Below, piece by piece: positions 18,000 to 26,291 of a stretch of 64,000 nucleotides of DNA. This stretch comes from Oscillospiraceae bacterium (lineage in GTDB: Bacteria; Bacillota; Clostridia; Oscillospirales; Acutalibacteraceae): NCBI GenBank assembly GCA_015066625.1, contig SVOC01000003.1:62001-126000 (forward strand), written 5' to 3'. The notes beneath the pieces are model-generated. The model saw only the letters and a program-made list of their open reading frames with translations. It searched no databases and was not told the origin of the DNA. A program made the translations under genes and the position numbers. Position 1 is the first letter of the stretch. Each line of letters begins with the position of its first letter.

Positions 18000-19232
18000 T
18001 TAATCTTTGTATCCTTCCTGTACCGCATAGTAGGCAGGCTTGGGCTGACCCTTGCCGTCGACAAGGCCCCAGCCTGTTTCAACCGGACATTCTGCCTGAC
18101 CGCATACATAACAGCTGTCGCTGTCTGCCCAGCAGTAAGCACACATACCGATAACATAATCAAGGCTGCGTACCTTCTTGATGACGTACTCGTAGAATTC
18201 AGCCTGACCTTCGGGAGTGTGGGGATATTTGTAAAGTCCGTAGCCGTCGGGCAGCTCACAATAGATGTGGTTTGAATATTCGCCGTCAAAAATAAGGTTG
18301 CCCACCTCTTCGGGAGTGCGGTCCGAATAATCATGGGTAATTTCTTCCGTCAGGTCATCGGGAAGGTTGTTTACGAATTCCCAGATGTTTGCCCTTGCTT
18401 CTTCTTCGCTGTCAAAGCCGTATTTCTGAAGGATAGCCTTCTTTTCAGCCTCGGTTTTGGGCTCGCCGTAGCCGATATAGCCGAATTCGCAGAGAATGAT
18501 GGGTTTGCCTGTAATACGTCTTACGAAGTTGAGAATTGTCACATACTGGTCAGCGTTTTTAAGCACGTTTTCAAAGCAGCCAAGGTACATGTCAACGCCC
18601 ACATAATCGCAATACTGATGATATTTCATCATCTTGAAGGGGAGCTGAAGAATTGAAAGACCGCCAAGGTTATAGCCGATGATAACATCGCCTCTGACGG
18701 GGTACATTGCTTCAAGCTGCATGCCGATGAATTCGGCTGCTTCGTCAAGGGTCAGGGGCAGGGTGAAACGGTCAATACCCATTTCGTTTGTAACCTGAAA
18801 AGCACCTACAATGCCTTTAAGGTCATTGACATAAAATCTTGCAATATCCTGAATTCCTTCGCGGCTTTCGGGCTTGCGAGGGTCAAGACCGTATGCGATA
18901 TAATCGTCGGGGTATGGTGTAACGCCGAAAATTCTTATGCCGTTGTCAACATATTCCTTAGCCTCTCTCTTCCAGTTTTCGTAGTGGGGAGAAACTGAGC
19001 CGTCTGCGGCAAAGGGGAAGGGAATATCGTCGCGGAACCATTCAACGTTTGCTTCGTTTATAAGTTTGTAATCGGGGTCAAGGTGGCATACGCCTTTCAT
19101 GAATCCGCCGATTTTTTCTTCCGCAACGGGAACTTCCTTGTCAAAATATGCGGTGGGATCCCATACAAGCATTGAAGCAAACGGAGTGATGAGTGCCAGA
19201 ATAAAACCTACGATTTTCATTAGAATTGCCAT
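18000..19232 (-). CDS. Membrane-anchored glycoside hydrolase-like TIM barrel protein
   Basis: The 410-residue protein has an uncleaved-looking N-terminal hydrophobic segment (MAILMKIVGFILALITPFASMLVW) and then a barrel of the clan GH-A type. The probable acid/base glutamate lies in FQVTNEMGI at the end of strand 4 and the probable nucleophile in IILCEFGYIGYG at strand 7. A late WADSDSCYVCGQAEC segment is cysteine rich. The family is not recognised; cellulase- or mannanase-like enzymes share this layout. AGGAGAGG lies seven bases before the ATG. A repeat begins 17 bases upstream of the start codon, so the leader and promoter lie beyond or within the repeat. Confidence 0.7.
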   Translation of the reverse strand: MAILMKIVGFILALITPFASMLVWDPTAYFDKEVPVAEEKIGGFMKGVCHLDPDYKLINEANVEWFRDDIPFPFAADGSVSPHYENWKREAKEYVDNGIRIFGVTPYPDDYIAYGLDPRKPESREGIQDIARFYVNDLKGIVGAFQVTNEMGIDRFTLPLTLDEAAEFIGMQLEAMYPVRGDVIIGYNLGGLSILQLPFKMMKYHQYCDYVGVDMYLGCFENVLKNADQYVTILNFVRRITGKPIILCEFGYIGYGEPKTEAEKKAILQKYGFDSEEEARANIWEFVNNLPDDLTEEITHDYSDRTPEEVGNLIFDGEYSNHIYCELPDGYGLYKYPHTPEGQAEFYEYVIKKVRSLDYVIGMCAYCWADSDSCYVCGQAECPVETGWGLVDGKGQPKPAYYAVQEGYKD

Positions 19233-19248
19233 AATACCTCTCCTTTTT

Positions 19249-19430
19249 AGTGAATAGTGAATAATGAAAAGTGAAGAGTTAAGGAAGGGCTTCGCCCTTA
19301 CCCATTATAATCGGTCATAGGCGGAGCCTATCCGAAACTTTTCACTATTCACTCTTAACTTTTCACTTAAAAACGGTCATAGGCGGAGCCTATCCGAAAC
19401 TTTTCACTATACACTCTTAACTTTTCACTT
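19249..19430 (+). repeat. AGTGAA-family repeat: full unit plus extra B half-unit
   Basis: A full A+B unit (19249-19368) is followed by a second core B with its TTCACT arm (19373-19430). The cores read AAGGGC-TTC-GCCCTT and ATAGGC-GGA-GCCTAT twice. It occupies the 5' leader region of the minus-strand glycosidase gene. The rest of the 316-base gap (19431-19548) holds the hairpin listed next. Confidence 0.9.
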
Positions 19431-19465
19431 GTTCTGTGTTTCTTACCATTAAATCTTAACACAGC

Positions 19466-19507
19466 AAATCCGCCATTTCAACGAAAATTGAAAGGCGGAT
19501 TTATTTT
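19466..19507 (+). terminator. Long hairpin followed by T-run, orphan terminator-like
   Basis: AAATCCGCC / GGCGGATTT with an inner TTTCAA / TTGAAA stem (19466-19502) precedes ATTTTTG. As a plus-strand terminator it has no upstream plus gene here. It may serve the minus-strand dusB gene weakly, where the T-run is absent. Confidence 0.4.
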
Positions 19508-19548
19508 TGTTATTCAGCACAATAAAACGTGCTCTTTTTTGTTGAATA

Positions 19549-20517
19549 TTAACAGCGGTCAGCGTTTATAACCTTTTCGGCTATTGCACGGAGCTGATCC
19601 ATATTTTCAAGAGAGCCGATTTCCTGCCTGAGGGATGCCGCACCTCTCACGCCTTTGATGTACCAGCCCGAATGCTTTCTTGCCTCACGCATACCCACGT
19701 AATCGCCCTTGTATTCGCAGAGCTTTGAAATGTGGCGGATCATAATTTCCATTCTTTTCTCAACGGGAGGGTCGGGGAGAAGAATTCCGCTTTTCAGGTA
19801 TTCGTTTATCTGAGTGAAAACCCAGGGTGCACCCAGAGCACCTCTGCCCACCATAATGAAATCGCAGCCCGTTGTCTTATACATATTTTCTGCGGAAATA
19901 GGGTCGGTGATATCGCCGTTACCGATGACAGGGATTTTAACCGCCTGCTTGACCTGCTTTATGATGTCAAGATTTACGGGCGGTGCATACATCTGCTTTC
20001 TTGTGCGGCCGTGCACGGTGATTGCCGCCGCACCCGCACTTTCCTGCAATCCTGCAAATTCAACGGCGTTGATGCTGTTTTCATCCCAGCCCGAGCGGAA
20101 TTTCACCGTTACGGGCAGATCGATTGCCTTGACAACCGCCTCGGTTATCCTTGCGGCAAGGTCGGGGTCTTTCATCAGTGCGGAGCCGCCGCCGTTGCCT
20201 GCAATTTTCGGAGCAGGGCAGCCCATGTTGATATCAACCGCCGCACAGCCCGTTGCCGCCGCTTTTTTTGCCGCCTCAGCCATCGTTGCAGGGTCACAGC
20301 CGAAAATCTGCACCGCCGCAGGCTTTTCCGTTTCTCCGAGCACCATAAGAGTGTCGGACTTGCGGTCATGCATTGTCAGACCCTTTGAGCTTACCATTTC
20401 GGTGACAACGTAGGCTGCACCGAATTCAATGCAAAGCTCACGGCAGGCACGGTCAGCAACTCCCGCCATAGGTGCCAGTGCGGCATATCCGTTTATTTCA
20501 AAATTGCCTATTTTCAT
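19549..20517 (-). CDS. dusB: tRNA-dihydrouridine synthase
   Basis: The 322-residue flavoenzyme reduces uridines in the tRNA D-loop. It opens with the FMN-binding APMAGVADRACRELC. VDINMGCPAPKIAGNGGGSAL contains the signature with the catalytic cysteine region, and ITVHGRTRKQMY and IMVGRGALGAPW follow. The C-terminal helical tRNA-binding domain is present. ATG at 20517 is preferred because GGAG lies six bases upstream; an in-frame ATG 11 codons earlier has no site and lies near a repeat arm. It is not next to a lysS or nif3-type partner. Confidence 0.93.
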   Translation of the reverse strand: MKIGNFEINGYAALAPMAGVADRACRELCIEFGAAYVVTEMVSSKGLTMHDRKSDTLMVLGETEKPAAVQIFGCDPATMAEAAKKAAATGCAAVDINMGCPAPKIAGNGGGSALMKDPDLAARITEAVVKAIDLPVTVKFRSGWDENSINAVEFAGLQESAGAAAITVHGRTRKQMYAPPVNLDIIKQVKQAVKIPVIGNGDITDPISAENMYKTTGCDFIMVGRGALGAPWVFTQINEYLKSGILLPDPPVEKRMEIMIRHISKLCEYKGDYVGMREARKHSGWYIKGVRGAASLRQEIGSLENMDQLRAIAEKVINADRC

Positions 20518-20534
20518 AAAAATCTCCGGTTTTT

Positions 20535-20600
20535 TAAGTGCAAAGTTCAAAGTGCAAAGTGCAAAGTTTCGGACGGGTTTTACCCGTACCCGTTTGTGTT
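20535..20600. repeat. Divergent fragment of the intergenic repeat (GTGCAAAG arm)
   Basis: Arm words GTGCAAAGTTCAAAGTGCAAAG are followed by TTTCGG and a different hairpin, ACGGG-TTTTA-CCCGT, in place of the usual core. It sits in the leader of the minus-strand dusB gene. Confidence 0.6.
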
Positions 20601-20617
20601 GTCAGCTGCTGCAGACG

Positions 20618-21076
20618 TTAAATACCGAAATACCGTTCAGTGTGTTCTTCTTCTATTATCTCAAATGTGCCTGTGGTGTTGTTCTTGGCGAAATCAACAG
20701 CTTTTTTCAATGTTTCGGTATTTTTTGAGTAAACCGAAAACATCCGGGTATCAACAACAAAAACAGCGGTTTCACATTTGCTTTTGAGATAATTTTGAAA
20801 TGAATTATCCGATTCTTCAACGTCATTTTTGTCTTTGTATCCTTCAAGTGCAATCCAAATCATCATAACTTCGCAGTCAAGTTCTTTCAAAACATCTTTA
20901 CCTGTTATTATGTTCTTCTTTTCGAGGATATTTTGCAAATTCTCAATATTATAAAAATCGGATTCGTCTACTTTCCAAACATATTTTTCAACATCAATTG
21001 CGTTCAGCAGTTCCTTGAATTTTCTTGATGAGGTAGGGTAGTCTTTTTCTACGGTAAACGTTACGCCGTATGTCAT
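20618..21076 (-). CDS. DUF2691-like small protein
   Basis: The 152-residue soluble protein resembles, from memory, the Bacillus DUF2691 family: an N-terminal GVTFTVEKDY segment, a central IENLQNILEKK helix, and a CETAVFVVDTRMFSVYSKN strand-turn-strand. No catalytic motif, membrane segment or signal peptide is visible. Function unknown. It is a single gene between dusB and polA, with GAGGTG before the start, and its codon use is more AT-rich than its neighbours, which could mean recent arrival. Confidence 0.55.
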   Translation of the reverse strand: MTYGVTFTVEKDYPTSSRKFKELLNAIDVEKYVWKVDESDFYNIENLQNILEKKNIITGKDVLKELDCEVMMIWIALEGYKDKNDVEESDNSFQNYLKSKCETAVFVVDTRMFSVYSKNTETLKKAVDFAKNNTTGTFEIIEEEHTERYFGI

Positions 21077-21162
21077 TGTTGTTCACCTCGGTTTTTGTAT
21101 TCTGCCATTAATGTTATCATTAAATTGAATTATTTTCAATATTTTTCAAAAAAATGCTGAAA

Positions 21163-21191
21163 TTTACAAATAATATGTTATACTGTATACT
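21163..21191 (+). promoter_or_regulatory. Promoter of polA
   Basis: TTTACA (21163-21168) and TATACT (21186-21191) with a 17-base spacer lie directly before the GAGGTGA site of polA. Confidence 0.6.
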
Positions 21192-21204
21192 GAGGTGATT
21201 CGGA

Positions 21205-23778
21205 ATGAAACTTTTGGCACTTGACGGCAACAGTATTCTTAACCGTGCATTTTACGGCATTAAGCTTCTCACAACCAAAGACGGCACTAAATTCACAAAC
21301 GGAATTTACGGCTTTCTCAATATACTTTTAAGGCTCCGTGATGAGGTTAACCCCGATTCCGTAGCCATTGCATTCGATGTTAAGGCACCCACCTTCCGCC
21401 ACGAAATGTATTCGGGCTACAAGGCAAACCGCAAGGGTATGCCTCCCGAACTGGCTCAGCAGATGCCTCCTTTAAAGGAGCTTCTGGCGGCTATGGGCTA
21501 TAAAATTCTTGAAGCTCCCGGCTGGGAAGCCGACGATATTCTGGGCACTCTTGCCGCAAACTGCGGTGAGGGGGATTTCTGCTATATCGCAACGGGTGAC
21601 CGTGATTCCCTGCAGCTTGTGCGTGATAACGTCAACGTGCTTCTTGCCTCAACAAAAATGGGCAGACCCCAGAGCGTCTGCTATGACAGAGATAAAATCA
21701 AAGAGGAGTATCTTGTTGCTCCCGAACAGATGATTGATATAAAAGCCCTTATGGGCGACAGCTCCGACTGTATTCCCGGCGTTGCCGGTATCGGTCAGAA
21801 AACCGCGCAGGATTTAATCAGCCGTTTCGGTTCAATAGACGAAATTTACGCAAATCTCGATACAATCGACATCAAAAGGGGTGTTCACGATAAGCTTGCC
21901 GCAGATAAGGATATGGCTTATCTCAGCCGTGAACTGGGTACAATCAAAACCGATGCTCCCGTTGAAACCGATTATTCGGGCTATGTGCCCTCGGCGGCGG
22001 ATGCATACAAGGTGACAAGCATCCTTGCAGACCTTGAAATGTATAAAATGATTGAACGCCTTGACCTCAAAGCGGCAGAAAAAACGGACAAGCCCGAGGC
22101 TGAAAAAATCTGCACCGATTGCTATGAGCAGGAGGATCTGAAACTGCTTTATAATATGCTCAGAAAAGCAGGCGAGGCATATTTCACCTTCGACAGCGGT
22201 GTGTTTCTTTTCAAAACCGATAACGGTGTTGCAACCGTAAATCCCGAAAACGAAGAGTATGCGGAATTCTGTTCCGATTTCCTTTTTGACCGTGAAATAA
22301 AGAAATTCACCTATAATTCAAAAGCACTTTACGCCTTCTGTTACGATTACCGTGAGGATATCGAAATCAATTCAATCTGCGGCGATGCAATGCTTTCCGC
22401 ATACCTTATCAATCCCTCGTCGGGAGCTTATGACCTGAAAAGGATTATTGCGGAATACGTCAATGCAGAGGTGCCCGAGGCAGAGAATGAGGCGGCATTC
22501 CATACTGCATACCTGCCCTCGGCATTTGCCGGAATGAACGCACTCATTGAGGAGCATAATCAGAAGCGTCTGCTTGAAGAAATCGAGCTTCCTCTTGCAA
22601 GGGTGCTTGCTTCAATGGAGCGTGAGGGCTTCCTTGTTGATGCACAGGGCATTGAAAAATTCGGCATTGAGCTTCAGAGCAGAATAGAAGTTCTCGTTAA
22701 AGAAATATATGAAGAAGCAGGCTGTGAATTCAATCTCAACTCACCCAAACAGCTGGGTGAAGCCCTGTTTGTGAAAATGGGTCTGCCTGCGAAGAAAAAG
22801 ACAAAAAGCGGCTATTCCACCAATGCGGAGGTTCTCGAAGGTCTTGCGGCGGATTACCCCGTTGTTGCAAAAATTCTTGAATACCGCAGCCTTGCAAAGC
22901 TTAAATCAACCTATTGTGACGGCTTGCTGAAGGTTATCGGTGATGACGGCAGAATTCATTCAAGCCTTAACCAGACCGAAACCCGTACAGGCAGAATTTC
23001 ATCAACCGAACCCAATCTGCAGAATATTCCCGTGCGTTCCGAACTGGGCAGGGAAATGAGAAAATTCTTCAGGGCAAAGGACGGCTGTGTGCTCATTGAT
23101 GCGGACTATTCACAGATTGAGCTTCGTGTGCTTGCCCATATGGCAAACGATAAAAATATGATTGAAGCTTTCAATAACGGTGACGATATTCACGCAATCA
23201 CCGCATCCCAGGTGTTTGATATGCCTCTGATGATGGTGACTCCCCTTATGCGAAGCCGTGCAAAGGCAGTTAATTTCGGCATTGTTTACGGCATAGGTGC
23301 ATTCTCCCTTGCAAAGGATATCGGCGTTACCCGTGCGGAGGCAGACAGCTATATTAAAGGCTACCTTGCCCATTTCAGCGGAGTGCGTAAATACATGACG
23401 GATGTTGTTGAAAACGCAAAGGAAAAGGGATATGTTGAAACCGTGTTTGCACGCCGCAGATATCTGCCCGAGCTTTCATCATCAAATGCGATGATGCGTG
23501 CCTTCGGCGAAAGAGTTGCGCTGAATATGCCCATTCAGGGCACGGCGGCGGATATCATCAAAATCGCAATGATAAGAGTATGGGAAAAGCTGAAAGAACA
23601 GTGCCTCAGCGCAAAGCTGATTATGCAGGTTCACGACGAACTCATTGTTGAAGCCCCCGAAAGCGAAGCAAAAATCGTTGCAGGTATTGTAAAGAAAGAA
23701 ATGGAAAACGCTGTTAAGATGCGTGTTGCAATGCAGGCAGATGTAGGCGTAGGCAAAACGTGGTATGAATCAAAATAA
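21205..23778 (+). CDS. polA: DNA polymerase I
   Basis: The 857-residue protein has the 5'-3' exonuclease domain (residues 1-290, with YKANRKGMPPELA, EADDILGTLA and GDSSDCIPGVAGIGQKTA), a central exonuclease-fold domain and a complete family A polymerase. Motif A is DADYSQIELRVL from D632, motif B RSRAKAVNFGIVYG, and motif C QVHDELIVE with D811. In the central domain the expected D-x-E of proofreading motif I reads TFDSGVF near residue 330 and motif II lacks its aspartate (YNSKALYAF), so 3'-5' editing is probably lost, as in Taq and Bacillus enzymes. GAGGTGATT precedes the ATG. It fills Okazaki gaps and repairs DNA. Confidence 0.97.
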   Translation: MKLLALDGNSILNRAFYGIKLLTTKDGTKFTNGIYGFLNILLRLRDEVNPDSVAIAFDVKAPTFRHEMYSGYKANRKGMPPELAQQMPPLKELLAAMGYKILEAPGWEADDILGTLAANCGEGDFCYIATGDRDSLQLVRDNVNVLLASTKMGRPQSVCYDRDKIKEEYLVAPEQMIDIKALMGDSSDCIPGVAGIGQKTAQDLISRFGSIDEIYANLDTIDIKRGVHDKLAADKDMAYLSRELGTIKTDAPVETDYSGYVPSAADAYKVTSILADLEMYKMIERLDLKAAEKTDKPEAEKICTDCYEQEDLKLLYNMLRKAGEAYFTFDSGVFLFKTDNGVATVNPENEEYAEFCSDFLFDREIKKFTYNSKALYAFCYDYREDIEINSICGDAMLSAYLINPSSGAYDLKRIIAEYVNAEVPEAENEAAFHTAYLPSAFAGMNALIEEHNQKRLLEEIELPLARVLASMEREGFLVDAQGIEKFGIELQSRIEVLVKEIYEEAGCEFNLNSPKQLGEALFVKMGLPAKKKTKSGYSTNAEVLEGLAADYPVVAKILEYRSLAKLKSTYCDGLLKVIGDDGRIHSSLNQTETRTGRISSTEPNLQNIPVRSELGREMRKFFRAKDGCVLIDADYSQIELRVLAHMANDKNMIEAFNNGDDIHAITASQVFDMPLMMVTPLMRSRAKAVNFGIVYGIGAFSLAKDIGVTRAEADSYIKGYLAHFSGVRKYMTDVVENAKEKGYVETVFARRRYLPELSSSNAMMRAFGERVALNMPIQGTAADIIKIAMIRVWEKLKEQCLSAKLIMQVHDELIVEAPESEAKIVAGIVKKEMENAVKMRVAMQADVGVGKTWYESK

Positions 23779-23790
23779 ATTGAAATTATT

Positions 23791-23977
23791 AAGTGAATAA
23801 TGAATAGTGAAAAGTGAATAGTTAAGGAAGGGCTTCGCCCTTACCCATTTATATAATCGGTCATAGGCGGAGCCTATCCGAAACTTTTCACTCTTCACTT
23901 TTAACTTTTCACTCTAAATCGGTCATAGGCGGAGCCTATCCGAAACTTTTCACTGTTCACTCTTAACTTTTCACTTA
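23791..23977 (+). repeat. AGTGAA-family repeat: full unit plus extra B half-unit
   Basis: The terminal words are TTAAGTGAA and TTCACTTAA. A full forward A+B unit is followed by a second core B. It fills most of the 241-base gap between polA and the phosphatase gene; no polA terminator other than these hairpins is visible. Confidence 0.9.
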
Positions 23978-24019
23978 ACAAACGGATGCGTGTGAAACTG
24001 ATAATACAGAGGAAAAACT

Positions 24020-24451
24020 ATGAATATATTATTTGTCTGCACAGGTAACACCTGCCGCAGTCCCATGGCAGAGGGGATTTTTAAAAAGCTCCTTGCCGAG
24101 AAAAACATAACGGATATAAACTGTTCAAGCGCAGGGCTTTTTGCAATGACGGGGGATGAAGTGACTCCTAATTCCGTGAAAGCCTGCGAAAGATTCGGTG
24201 TTGACATTTCGTCACACAGGGCAAGACGCATAACATCCTTTGTTCTTGACGAAACGGATAGATTTGTCTGTATGACCTTTGACCATGCCGCAAGCCTTTC
24301 GCTTTATGTTGACCCCGATAAGGTGCTTGTGCTGGGTGGCGGAATCCCCGACCCATACGGCGGAGATATTGAAACATATATGATGTGTGCCAATTCAATA
24401 AAAATCGCTCTTAATGCACAGTTTGAGCAGATAACGGCGGAGGAAAAATAA
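24020..24451 (+). CDS. Low-molecular-weight phosphatase, protein-arginine phosphatase (YwlE)-like
   Basis: The 143-residue protein has the LMW-PTP P-loop VCTGNTCRSPMAEG (C7-x5-R13) and the acid loop GGIPDPYGGD. Position 11 is threonine where classical tyrosine phosphatases have isoleucine; in Bacillus YwlE this threonine gives selectivity for phosphoarginine. So removal of arginine phosphate marks is the best guess, though no mcsB kinase is in the window. The ATG is preceded by GAGGAAA. Its stop overlaps the ATG of rimI, so the two are coupled. Confidence 0.85.
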   Translation: MNILFVCTGNTCRSPMAEGIFKKLLAEKNITDINCSSAGLFAMTGDEVTPNSVKACERFGVDISSHRARRITSFVLDETDRFVCMTFDHAASLSLYVDPDKVLVLGGGIPDPYGGDIETYMMCANSIKIALNAQFEQITAEEK

Positions 24452-24888
24452 TGGATTTCACCGTTGAAAAAATGAAAGAGGAGCATATTCCCCGAATTGC
24501 AGAGCTCGAAAAACAGTGCTTTTCACAGCCCTGGAGTGAAAAAGGACTTGCCGAGGAACTTGAAAATGAAAATTCGCATTTTCTTGTTGCTGTCTGTGAT
24601 GAAATTGCAGGTTATATCGGTGTGCAGGAAATCTGCGGCGAAGCATATATAACAAATGTTGCGGTGTTTGAAAATTACCGCAAGCAGGGGATAGGCAGAG
24701 CACTTATGAAAGCCGCCTGTAAGGGTGCTGAAATCAGAAAATGTGAGTTTATTACCCTTGAAGTCCGTGAAAGCAATTCATCTGCAATCGCACTTTATGA
24801 GTCCGAGGGCTTTGAGGTTGCAGGTGTAAGAAAGAATTTTTATTCCGACCCCACGGAAAACGGAGTTATATATACGAAATATTTCTGA
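24451..24888 (+). CDS. rimI: Ribosomal protein S18-alanine N-acetyltransferase
   Basis: The 145-residue GNAT protein has the acetyl-CoA binding segment VFENYRKQGIGRALM (R-x-x-G-x-G/A) and the late ALYESEGFEVAGVRKNFY typical of RimI. Family members acetylate the N-terminal alanine of S18 or related targets. rimI commonly sits beside tsaD, as here, with the tsaD start about 200 bases on. The gap is filled by a repeat that begins on the rimI stop codon. Confidence 0.88.
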   Translation: MDFTVEKMKEEHIPRIAELEKQCFSQPWSEKGLAEELENENSHFLVAVCDEIAGYIGVQEICGEAYITNVAVFENYRKQGIGRALMKAACKGAEIRKCEFITLEVRESNSSAIALYESEGFEVAGVRKNFYSDPTENGVIYTKYF

Positions 24889-25053
24889 GTGAAAAGTTAA
24901 GAGTGAACAGTGAAAAGTTTCGGATAGGCTCCGCCTATGACCGATTATATAAATGGGTAAGGGCAAAGCCCTTCCTTAACTATTCACTTTTCATTATTCA
25001 CTATTCACTTAGCAATTGGGTAAGGGCGAAGCCCTTCCGACACTTTGCACTTA
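24887..25053 (-). repeat. AGTGAA-family repeat: full unit plus A half-unit, reverse orientation
   Basis: It begins on the TGA of rimI (TGAGTGAAAAG). Core B reads ATAGGC-TCC-GCCTAT, core A AAGGGC-AAA-GCCCTT, then a second core A AAGGGC-GAA-GCCCTT with a GCACTT arm. The A loops differ while the stems do not. Confidence 0.9.
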
Positions 25054-25092
25054 TTACCAAGCATTTTACAAATAAAAACAGGAGCTGAATAT

Positions 25093-26100
25093 ATGAAAAT
25101 TCTTGCAATAGAATCATCCTGCGATGAAACCGCCGCTGCCGTTGTTGAGGACGGCAGAAAGGTGCTTTCAAGCGTTATCGCATCTCAGGTCAGCGAACAT
25201 ATTGTTTACGGCGGCGTTGTGCCCGAAATCGCATCAAGAATGCACGCTCAGGCAATCAGCGGCGTTGTGTCAAAGGCAATGTCCGATGCAGGTGTTGGCT
25301 ACGGTGATATTGATGCCGTTGCCGTTACCTATGCACCCGGTCTTATCGGTGCACTGCTTGTGGGCGTCAACTTTGCCAAAGGTCTTGCATATTCCGCAGG
25401 CCTGCCTCTTGTGCCCGTGCACCATCTTCGTTCACACATTGCGGCGAATTATATCACACACACCGAGCTTGAGCCTCCCTTCCTCTGCCTTGTGGTTTCG
25501 GGCGGTCACAGCCATATCGTTGCCGTCAGGGATTACACGGATTTTGAAATTATCGGCAGAACCCGTGACGATGCGGCAGGCGAGTGTATGGATAAGGCGG
25601 CAAGGGCAATGGGTCTGCCTTACCCCGGCGGTGTGAATCTTGACCGTATCAGTGCAGAGGGCGACTCCTCGCTTTATAAACTGCCTCACCCCAGAGTTGA
25701 CGGCAGTGAATATGATTTCAGCTTTTCGGGTCTGAAAACAGCTGTTGTGAATATAATTCATAACTCCGGGCAGAAGGGGATTGAAGTGAGTGTGCCCGAC
25801 CTTGGTGCAGCCTGCATCGAAACCGTAACCGACTGCCTTGTGAATAATACCGTCAAAGCGGCTGAAAACTTCGGCTTTGATAAAATCGTAATGGCAGGCG
25901 GAGTATCCGCAAACTCCCGTCTGCGCAAGCGTATGAGCGATGTATGTGCCGAAAAGGGCTGGCAGCTTTATATGCCCCATCTTTCACTCTGCGGCGATAA
26001 TGCGGCTATGGTGGGCGCTCAGGCATATTATGAATTCAGAAAGGGCAATATTGCAGGCTCGGACCTCAATGCCTTCGCAACAATGCCCATCAACGAGTAA
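25093..26100 (+). CDS. tsaD: tRNA N6-threonylcarbamoyladenosine transferase subunit TsaD
   Basis: The 335-residue ASKHA-fold protein transfers threonylcarbamoyl to A37 of ANN-decoding tRNAs together with TsaB and TsaE. It shows ESSCDETAAAVVEDG, the metal-binding HHLRSH pair in VPVHHLRSHIAANY, LVVSGGHSHIV, DDAAGECMDKAAR and AGGVSANSRLR. Length is normal. ATG at 25093 is chosen over upstream starts because AGGAG lies just before it and the family begins MKILAIESS. TsaB and TsaE are not in the visible neighbourhood. Confidence 0.97.
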   Translation: MKILAIESSCDETAAAVVEDGRKVLSSVIASQVSEHIVYGGVVPEIASRMHAQAISGVVSKAMSDAGVGYGDIDAVAVTYAPGLIGALLVGVNFAKGLAYSAGLPLVPVHHLRSHIAANYITHTELEPPFLCLVVSGGHSHIVAVRDYTDFEIIGRTRDDAAGECMDKAARAMGLPYPGGVNLDRISAEGDSSLYKLPHPRVDGSEYDFSFSGLKTAVVNIIHNSGQKGIEVSVPDLGAACIETVTDCLVNNTVKAAENFGFDKIVMAGGVSANSRLRKRMSDVCAEKGWQLYMPHLSLCGDNAAMVGAQAYYEFRKGNIAGSDLNAFATMPINE

Positions 26101-26170
26101 AAAAGGTAAAATATATCAGAAAATGAAATTTATGCAGTTTTCTTATGCAGAAATTGCTTGTAATATTGAC

Positions 26171-26199
26171 TTTACAGAAAACTATGATATAATTATAAT
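26171..26199 (+). promoter_or_regulatory. Promoter of pckG
   Basis: TTTACA (26171-26176), 17 bases, TATAAT (26194-26199). TTGACT overlaps a few bases upstream with ATAATT as a second possible pairing. A leader of about 85 bases precedes the start codon. Confidence 0.65.
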
Positions 26200-26291
26200 G
26201 GGCAAGGATGAGGGCGGAGTTTTTGCGCTTATGCTTTGCACTTTCAGAATGTTTAATTTTAGTATGTTCCCCAGATGAAAGGAGAAAAACT

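Noticed and set aside
17894-18154. Open frame beginning MPLPIYIIGHRRSLSE
   Set aside because: It is a translation of the forward intergenic repeat. The same peptide appears at every full unit of this orientation (also near 24778-24966 and 38517-39461 on the other strand), so it reflects repeat DNA, not a gene.
19466-19507. Plus-strand terminator for an unseen gene
   Set aside because: No plus-strand coding frame with a ribosome binding site lies upstream; it is listed only as an orphan hairpin.
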